NCBI RefSeq assembly: GCF_002197985.1
Contig: NZ_NBYK01000002.1
Coordinates: forward strand, 213,041-277,040
DNA from: Halopseudomonas aestusnigri
Lineage (GTDB): Bacteria; Pseudomonadota; Gammaproteobacteria; Pseudomonadales; Pseudomonadaceae
DNA: 64,000 nucleotides
Reading direction: 5' to 3'
Of this stretch, positions 59,342-64,000 are shown in pieces. The notes under the pieces were generated by a model. It was given only the letters and a program-made list of their open reading frames with translations, searched no databases and was not told the DNA's origin. Each line of letters opens with the position of its first letter. The stretch's first letter is position 1. The position numbers were made by a program, and so were the translations under genes.

Positions 59342-60043
59342 TTACCACTCGATGCGCTCGCCGTTGTACGCGAAAAATCCGCCACTATCGGCTGGCTTGC
59401 AGTTATCGATAACGGCCAGCAGCTCCCGGGCCGCCTGTGCGGCGGGTCTCGCTGCAGCGGCGCCACGAAACGGCTGGGACAGCGCTGACTGGACAGTGCC
59501 CGGATGCAGACTCAGCAGCCGCGCCCTGGGCGCACGCCGCGCCAGCTCGATGGACGCGGTTTTGATCAGCATGTTCAGCGCTGCCTTGGACGCTCGATAG
59601 GCGTACCACCCGCCCAGTCGGTTATCGCCAATGCTGCCGACTTTGGCAGACAGCAAGGCCATGGCGCCCTGAGGATCCAGCAGCGGCAGGAAATCGCGCA
59701 GCAGCAGCGCCGGCCCCAGCGTATTGACCTGAAAAACCGCCTGCAGGGCGTCTGCATCCAGTGCTGACAGGCTCTTTTCCGGCCTGATGCCCGGGCGATG
59801 GAGCAAACCGCTGCTGACGATGATCAGGTGATACGGCGCGTGCTGTGCAACGGTTTCTGCAGCCAGCGGAATACAGGCTGCATCTTCCAGGTCCAGCGGG
59901 GGCACGCTGTTGCGGCTCAAGCGCGTCACCAGCGCACAGCCCGGATCGGCCTCCAGCATGTCACAGAAGGCCTGGCCCAGTGCACCGCTGGCGCCTATCA
60001 CCAGCGCGCGATAGCCATTGCCGAATGATTTGAGCGCTGTCAT
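59342..60043 (-). CDS. Short-chain dehydrogenase/reductase
   Basis: 233-residue Rossmann-fold oxidoreductase with the cofactor motif ALVIGASGALGQAFCD near residue 13, LIIVSSG in place of the usual NNAG, and the catalytic YRASKAALN (Y-x-x-x-K) near residue 150. It is most like the CsgA/sniffer-type SDR group. The substrate is unknown. It starts one base into the DUF3833 stop codon (TGATG), so the two genes are coupled, with the lipoprotein first. Confidence 0.87.
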   Translation of the reverse strand: MTALKSFGNGYRALVIGASGALGQAFCDMLEADPGCALVTRLSRNSVPPLDLEDAACIPLAAETVAQHAPYHLIIVSSGLLHRPGIRPEKSLSALDADALQAVFQVNTLGPALLLRDFLPLLDPQGAMALLSAKVGSIGDNRLGGWYAYRASKAALNMLIKTASIELARRAPRARLLSLHPGTVQSALSQPFRGAAAARPAAQAARELLAVIDNCKPADSGGFFAYNGERIEW

Positions 60044-60567
60044 CAGTTTTGGCGACGGAAGAACAGGGTTACCTGGCCCAGTTCGACGCCGAACTTCAGC
60101 ATGCTTGAGCGGTTGATCAGGGTGTCTTCGTCCATCAGGTACATCCAGTCGTCAAAGGTCACCACATAGGTGGTGTCGTCGACCGGCAGGTTGAGCTGGT
60201 ATTGCCAGCGCAGGGCGTTGCCCGCCAGTTCACCGATGGCTTCGCCGATCACGTCATCGGCGGTGCCGCGCCAGCGGTCGGTGCCATCCGGGGTCAGGGT
60301 CCAGACCCGCTGCTGGGTAGTGCCGTCGCTGTAGACAAAGCGCTCATCGAGAATCAGTCGATCTCCGTCGCGTCGGCTGGTGATATCGACATGAAAACGC
60401 TTGATGACCTGACCGCTGCGGTCCTGGAAGATACCCCAGGCTTCGACCGGGCGGTCGAAGAAGCTGATCAGGTCCAGTTTCGGTTGTTCGCCTGCATAAT
60501 CCTGCACCGTGACGCTGCCGCAGCTGGCAAGCCACAGACAGCAAAAAAGCACCAGAAGCCGTTTCAT
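60043..60567 (-). CDS. DUF3833 lipoprotein
   Basis: 174-residue predicted lipoprotein with lipobox LASC (Cys16) and a DUF3833 domain: LDLISFFDRPVEAWGIFQDR, then KRFHVDITSRRDGDRLILDE and YLMDEDTLINRSSMLKFGV. The family often pairs with SDR or chalcone-isomerase-like genes, as here. Function unknown. The start is ATG 60567 with GAGGTGG upstream; an extension of eight codons upstream is less likely. Confidence 0.87.
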   Translation of the reverse strand: MKRLLVLFCCLWLASCGSVTVQDYAGEQPKLDLISFFDRPVEAWGIFQDRSGQVIKRFHVDITSRRDGDRLILDERFVYSDGTTQQRVWTLTPDGTDRWRGTADDVIGEAIGELAGNALRWQYQLNLPVDDTTYVVTFDDWMYLMDEDTLINRSSMLKFGVELGQVTLFFRRQN

Positions 60568-60877
60568 GTTCCACCTCGTATTCGGGGTCAAGATTGCCTG
60601 ATACCGTTAACCACGCCAACGCACCAGGGCGTGGCCGGACGAGTACCGGGCGCTAACGCCAAATCCTATACGGAATATTTGACATGTACAGCATTTGAAT
60701 AACTTTTGCCTGTGTCTTCATCGGAACGAACCTACGCCGCGTACGTTTTGCCGGCGATGGCGTGCTGACAGGAAAGCGCTAGAGGCGGGTGTTGTACAAC
60801 GGCCTGGCAGCGAGATGAAAGCCAGGAGTGGGGTGACCGTCAGCGAGGCTGACGGCCGGGAGTGGTAGCGAGAGGGC
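60568..60877. other. Intergenic region with several palindromes
   Basis: 310 bases without a visible gene. Contains a perfect CCGTCAGC-GAG-GCTGACGG hairpin at 60837-60855 just past the 39-residue peptide gene, a CCTGGC...GCCAGG stem at 60803-60826, and the palindrome GTTGTACAAC at 60791-60800. It should hold the end of the two-component transcript and the promoter of the DUF3833-SDR pair. Confidence 0.5.
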
Positions 60878-60997
60878 TTACTGGCGTTCGAGGTGCTTGG
60901 CGTGCATCTGGCGCAGACGTTCGCTGCCATCTTCGGCATGGGCAGACAGGGTAGTCATGAACAGGGCAGACAAGGTCAGGGCAATCAGGTATTTCAT
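60878..60997 (-). CDS. 39-residue secreted peptide below the two-component system
   Basis: Short frame with a good GGAGAGAG ribosome binding site. The product has a signal peptide (MKYLIALTLSALFMTTLSAHA) followed by an 18-residue charged remainder, EDGSERLRQMHAKHLERQ. Nothing of this size is easy to confirm, but signal peptide, ribosome binding site and position on the same strand 103 bases after the sensor kinase gene support a real gene. I recall similar AEDG-type secreted peptides in pseudomonads. A strong hairpin lies just downstream. Function unknown; could modulate the sensor or protect the envelope. Confidence 0.62.
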   Translation of the reverse strand: MKYLIALTLSALFMTTLSAHAEDGSERLRQMHAKHLERQ

Positions 60998-61099
60998 CGG
61001 GGACTCTCTCCGGGCTGTGCGCGGTGACCGTCACCGCATTGCCTGGCCACGATAGGGCTCCGCCGGGAACCGCCGGATGACCCGGGGATTACAGTGTTG

Positions 61100-62470
61100 T
61101 CATGTTGTGGTGTGCGGGAACACCAGTTCAAACCGTACGCCGTCGCCCTCGTTGGTGACGCTGGCGTGGCCACAATGCTGGCGCATGATCGCCTGCACTA
61201 TGGCCAGCCCCAGCCCGCCGGTGCTGCCCGGCGCACTGCGCGAGGCGTCGGCCCGATAAAAACGGTCGAACAGGTGGGCCAGATGGGGCTGTTCAATGTG
61301 GGCGCCCCGGTTGGTTACCGCAAGCACGCACCGGTCTGCGCTGTGGGCGCTGCTGATGGTAATGTCGCTGCCGGTATCGGCGTGACGGATGGCGTTGGCA
61401 ATCAGGTTGGCAAGGGCTCTGGTCAGCATCTCCGGGTCGGCCTGCAGGCTTCCCTGACAGTGGTTTTGCAGCATCAGACCGCGCTCCTCGGCCATGTCCT
61501 CGAAGTAGTCGCACAGCCGTGCAGTCAGATCGTGCAGATCGACCGTTTGACGTTGTACAGCGGTGGTCGGGTGCTCACTGCGGGCCAGAAACAGCAGGCT
61601 ATCGATCATTCGCGCCAGGCGTTCAAACTCCTCCAGGTTGGACTCCAGCACCTGCTCATAGCGGTCGACCGAGCGGGCCTTGCTCAGCACCTGCTGAGTC
61701 TGGCCTATCAGGTTGTTCAGCGGGGTCCGCATCTCGTGTGCCAGATCGGCCGAGAAGCGCATCAGTTGCTGATAACCCTCGTCTATCCGTGTCAGCGCCT
61801 GATTCAGGTTGTGCTCAAGCCCATCGAGTTCGGCGTAGGTACTGCCGGTGTGCAGGCGGGTGTGCAGCCGAGCAGCATCCAGCTCGGCGGCCTGTGCCGC
61901 GAGTTGGCGCAGCGGGCGCAGACCACGACGGCTGATCAGGGCTGCAAGCACAAAGCTGAGCAGGCCTGCGCAGAGCAGGGCGAGGACCAGATTGTTGCGG
62001 TAGGCCGCCAGCATGTTCTCGCGCTCGCTGAGCAGGTGCCCGGCTACCAGCGTCAGCGTCTGACCGTGGATACGGCTTTGCTGGGTAACCAGTCGATAGG
62101 ATGGCTCACCCGAGCCCTCTTGAAAATGCGGCTCCGGGCCGGCGTGCAGATCCGGTAATGGCAGTTCGCGGGGATTGATGCTGATCAGCACCGTGCCGCT
62201 GCTATCGAGCACCCAAAGGAAATGTTCGGTGTTGCCGAGCATGTTGGCGTACAGCTCGGGTCGTGCCCGCAACGCCTGTATATCCGCTGCGTCGCGCAGC
62301 AGGTTCGCCATGCGGTCGAGCCGTCCAAGCAGGGTCTGGTCATCGCGCCAGGCGATTTCCTGCTGCAGCGAGCGGTACAGATACAGACCGATGCCGCCGA
62401 GCACCAGCAGGCTGACCAGTGCGAAGGCCAGCGCAAGGCGCAGGCTGAGGGAGCGCCGCCAACGGTTCAT
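61100..62470 (-). CDS. Sensor histidine kinase, HprS/CusS/CopS-like
   Basis: 456-residue membrane kinase of the heavy-metal sensor type. First helix about residues 10-31, then a periplasmic domain to about 160, a second helix (161-180), a HAMP segment, and a HisKA domain with phosphorylatable His245 in [18 protein letters not shown]. The HATPase domain has N-box LIANAIRHA and G-box [15 protein letters not shown]. It overlaps the response regulator gene by four bases. Nearby hiuH-like and hbpS-like genes favour an HprSR-type oxidative or copper signal, as in E. coli yedVW-yedX. Confidence 0.9.
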   Translation of the reverse strand: MNRWRRSLSLRLALAFALVSLLVLGGIGLYLYRSLQQEIAWRDDQTLLGRLDRMANLLRDAADIQALRARPELYANMLGNTEHFLWVLDSSGTVLISINPRELPLPDLHAGPEPHFQEGSGEPSYRLVTQQSRIHGQTLTLVAGHLLSERENMLAAYRNNLVLALLCAGLLSFVLAALISRRGLRPLRQLAAQAAELDAARLHTRLHTGSTYAELDGLEHNLNQALTRIDEGYQQLMRFSADLAHEMRTPLNNLIGQTQQVLSKARSVDRYEQVLESNLEEFERLARMIDSLLFLARSEHPTTAVQRQTVDLHDLTARLCDYFEDMAEERGLMLQNHCQGSLQADPEMLTRALANLIANAIRHADTGSDITISSAHSADRCVLAVTNRGAHIEQPHLAHLFDRFYRADASRSAPGSTGGLGLAIVQAIMRQHCGHASVTNEGDGVRFELVFPHTTT

Positions 62471-63138
62471 GGTGCCTCGTCCAGCTTGTAACCCATGCCG
62501 CGTACGGTGTGAATCAGCTTGAGATCAAACGGGTCATCAAGCTTGGCGCGCAGACGGCGCACGGCAACGTCAACCACATTGGTGTCGCTCTCGAAATTGA
62601 TATTCCAGACCTCCGATGCGATGCGGCTGCGCGACATGACTTCACCGGGGTGGCTGACCAGCAACTGCAACAGGGCAAATTCGCGGTTGGTCAGATGAAT
62701 GCGCTGGCCCTGGCGGTGTACCTGTCGCCGCAGCAGGTCGACCTGCAGGTCCGCCAGCCGGTAGAACTCGACCTCACGCAGCGGTGCCCGACGCAGCAGA
62801 CTGCGCACGCGGGCCAGCAGTTCGGCGTAGGAGAACGGTTTGACCAGATAGTCGTCGGCGCCCAGTTCCAGACCCTTTACCCGGTCCTCAATGCTGTCGC
62901 GGGCGGTCAGGAACAGCACCGGCGTATCGGCGCGGCTGCGGATCAGACGCAGCAACTGCCAGCCGTCCATACCGGGCAGCATGACGTCGAGTATTACCAG
63001 ATCAAAACGGTCTTCCTCTATTAAGTGGCGCGCATCAAGGCCGTTGAGCGCGATGTCGACCTGAAAGCCGGACTCGCTCAGTCCGCGTTGCAGGTACTCG
63101 GCTGCCTTGGGTTCATCTTCTGCCACCAGAATGCGCAT
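62467..63138 (-). CDS. OmpR-family response regulator, HprR/CopR-like
   Basis: 223-residue regulator. The receiver domain has [20 protein letters not shown], phosphoacceptor Asp51 in [14 protein letters not shown], and the Lys switch in [13 protein letters not shown]. The winged-helix OmpR domain has [13 protein letters not shown], then [20 protein letters not shown]. The start is ATG 63138 with GAGGAGA upstream. First gene of the operon with the kinase and probably the small peptide. Divergent from the GlcG-like gene, so it may control both directions. Confidence 0.93.
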   Translation of the reverse strand: MRILVAEDEPKAAEYLQRGLSESGFQVDIALNGLDARHLIEEDRFDLVILDVMLPGMDGWQLLRLIRSRADTPVLFLTARDSIEDRVKGLELGADDYLVKPFSYAELLARVRSLLRRAPLREVEFYRLADLQVDLLRRQVHRQGQRIHLTNREFALLQLLVSHPGEVMSRSRIASEVWNINFESDTNVVDVAVRRLRAKLDDPFDLKLIHTVRGMGYKLDEAP

Positions 63139-63280
63139 CGTGTTCTCCTCGTTCAGGCTGACAGAGTAGAGCCAAGCGCGCCGGATGCCCATTACAAAAG
63201 CGTAATCTGCCGGCAATGCTGCCGATGGCCTGGGCGCTGCAGGATGCGGCTGTGCTTGAGCAACCCAGGAGATTCCGCAG

Positions 63281-63775
63281 ATGCACATATCCAAACCAGT
63301 CCTTGCGCTGGCCGTCGGCCTTGGCGCCGGTGCCGTGCAGGCCGAAACCGTTGCCATTGCCAGCCGCCCCGACCTCACGCTGTCACTGGCCAATGAACTG
63401 GCCGATGCCACGCTAGCGGCCTGCCACGCCCAGCAGCGAACCGCTGTGGTGGCCGTGGTCGACCGGTCCGGTCAACTGGTCAGCCTGCAGCGTGACGACA
63501 ACGTAGGCCCGCACAACACCGTTGCTGCCCAGCGCAAGGCCTTCACCGCGCTGTCGACCAAGACACCAACGCTGGTGCTCGCCGAGCAAGCCCAAAGAAA
63601 TGCCGATGCTGCCAACCTCACGACCCTTGATGAGCTGTTGCTGCTGGGTGGGGGCGTGCCCGTGCTGGTCGACGGCGCAGTCATCGGCGCGGTGGGCGTG
63701 GCCGGTGCTGGCGGCGCCGAAACCGATCAGGCCTGCGCCCAGAGCGCTATTTCACAGGTATTCCCGGCGCAATAA
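63281..63775 (+). CDS. Periplasmic GlcG/HbpS-like protein
   Basis: 164-residue secreted protein. The signal peptide ends about residue 21 (GLGAGAVQA). The mature part is a GlcG/HbpS (DUF336) domain: [39 protein letters not shown], and the glycine-rich [20 protein letters not shown]. HbpS of Streptomyces binds haem and senses redox state for a two-component system, which fits the divergent kinase, but many GlcG proteins have other roles. The hiuH gene starts 33 bases later. Confidence 0.83.
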   Translation: MHISKPVLALAVGLGAGAVQAETVAIASRPDLTLSLANELADATLAACHAQQRTAVVAVVDRSGQLVSLQRDDNVGPHNTVAAQRKAFTALSTKTPTLVLAEQAQRNADAANLTTLDELLLLGGGVPVLVDGAVIGAVGVAGAGGAETDQACAQSAISQVFPAQ

Positions 63776-63808
63776 CGCGCATTTATCTCACTGTCTGGAG
63801 TTATGTTT

Positions 63809-64000
63809 ATGAATCGTATCCTTGTTACCGCTGGCGCTGTGCTGCTGGCAACCATGAGCAGCCTGGCCGCCGCTGCGAACAACCCGCTCAGCGTTCACGT
63901 ACTCAATCTTGAGAGCGGCTTGCCGTCACCGGACGTTCAGGTAACGCTGGAGCGTCTGCAGGGTGAGCAATGGCAGGCACTCAGCGAAGGTGTGACCAAC
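63809..64000 (+). CDS. Exported 5-hydroxyisourate hydrolase, cut by window end
   Basis: First 64 codons of a transthyretin-like protein. Signal peptide (MNRILVTAGAVLLATMSSLA), then PLSVHVLNLESGLPSPDVQV, which matches the HIUase N-terminus including the first active-site His. HIUase hydrolyses 5-hydroxyisourate from uric acid oxidation; E. coli YedX is the periplasmic form and lies beside HprRS genes. The start is ATG 63809 with TGGAG upstream; an ATG two codons before is too close. The rest lies outside the window, so completeness is unknown. Confidence 0.85.
   Translation, partial: MNRILVTAGAVLLATMSSLAAAANNPLSVHVLNLESGLPSPDVQVTLERLQGEQWQALSEGVTN

Noticed and set aside
60679-60704. Plus-strand TTGACA promoter-like sequence
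   Set aside because: The best -10 match is only 15 bases away and no plus-strand gene follows for more than 2 kb.

Overview
The window is a stretch of chromosome from a gammaproteobacterium of the Pseudomonadaceae. Two blocks of gene order are typical of pseudomonads: ppsR/ppsA-rraA-crfX-cmpX-sigX-oprF, and aceA ... roxA-purB-hflD-mnmA-nudJ / icd / cspD / clpS-clpA. Base composition looks moderately GC-rich (high fifties percent, judged by eye). A SUF operon under an IscR-type regulator stands where many pseudomonads are known for ISC genes. That, and the absence of a monomeric isocitrate dehydrogenase gene beside icd, fits a divergent branch of the family such as the P. pertucinogena/Halopseudomonas group, but this is inference. 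I see no insertion sequence, prophage, CRISPR array or rRNA; it is nearly all core or lightly accessory chromosome.

Layout. 0.1-5.4 kb: branched-chain amino acid carrier, a DUF599/MAPEG membrane pair, two related small lipoproteins, two hotdog thioesterases and a membrane protein leading to htpG. 7.5-9.0 kb: an aldehyde dehydrogenase. 9.1-16.0 kb: iscR-sufBCDS-sufA-sufT-sufE with a good IscR box. 16-19.5 kb: a membrane diguanylate cyclase, YkvA-like and DUF411 proteins, an orphan sugar-type binding protein and a Pmp3 peptide. 19.7-26.5 kb: PEP synthase with its regulatory kinase, rraA, and the envelope-stress cluster crfX-cmpX-sigX-oprF. 26.5-36.7 kb: a long leftward run with a thioesterase, isocitrate lyase, a secretin-N-domain protein, GNAT, RoxA, PurB, a broken EamA transporter, HflD, MnmA and a Nudix hydrolase.

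37-50 kb: icd, cspD, clpSA, xthA, tamAB, tpx, tRNA-Ser(UGA) and a CaCA antiporter. 50-57 kb is the most accessory-looking part: a LysR gene divergent from dabB-dabA (inorganic carbon pump), then a DUF6671 gene divergent from a second LysR gene. 57-64 kb: Sua5-type TsaC, a PAS-GGDEF cyclase, an SDR, a DUF3833 lipoprotein, a 39-residue secreted peptide, an HprRS/CopRS-like two-component system, and divergent genes for a periplasmic GlcG/HbpS-like protein and a 5-hydroxyisourate hydrolase cut by the window end.

The most interesting non-coding signal is a set of TGTAG...CTACA inverted repeats upstream of both aceA and icd, the two enzymes that compete for isocitrate. The repeats come in two spacings that differ by 11 bp, about one DNA turn. 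They look like operators of an RccR-type regulator. Other points worth a look are the in-frame TGA in the EamA gene, the terminator inside the suf operon, and the small secreted peptide below the two-component system.
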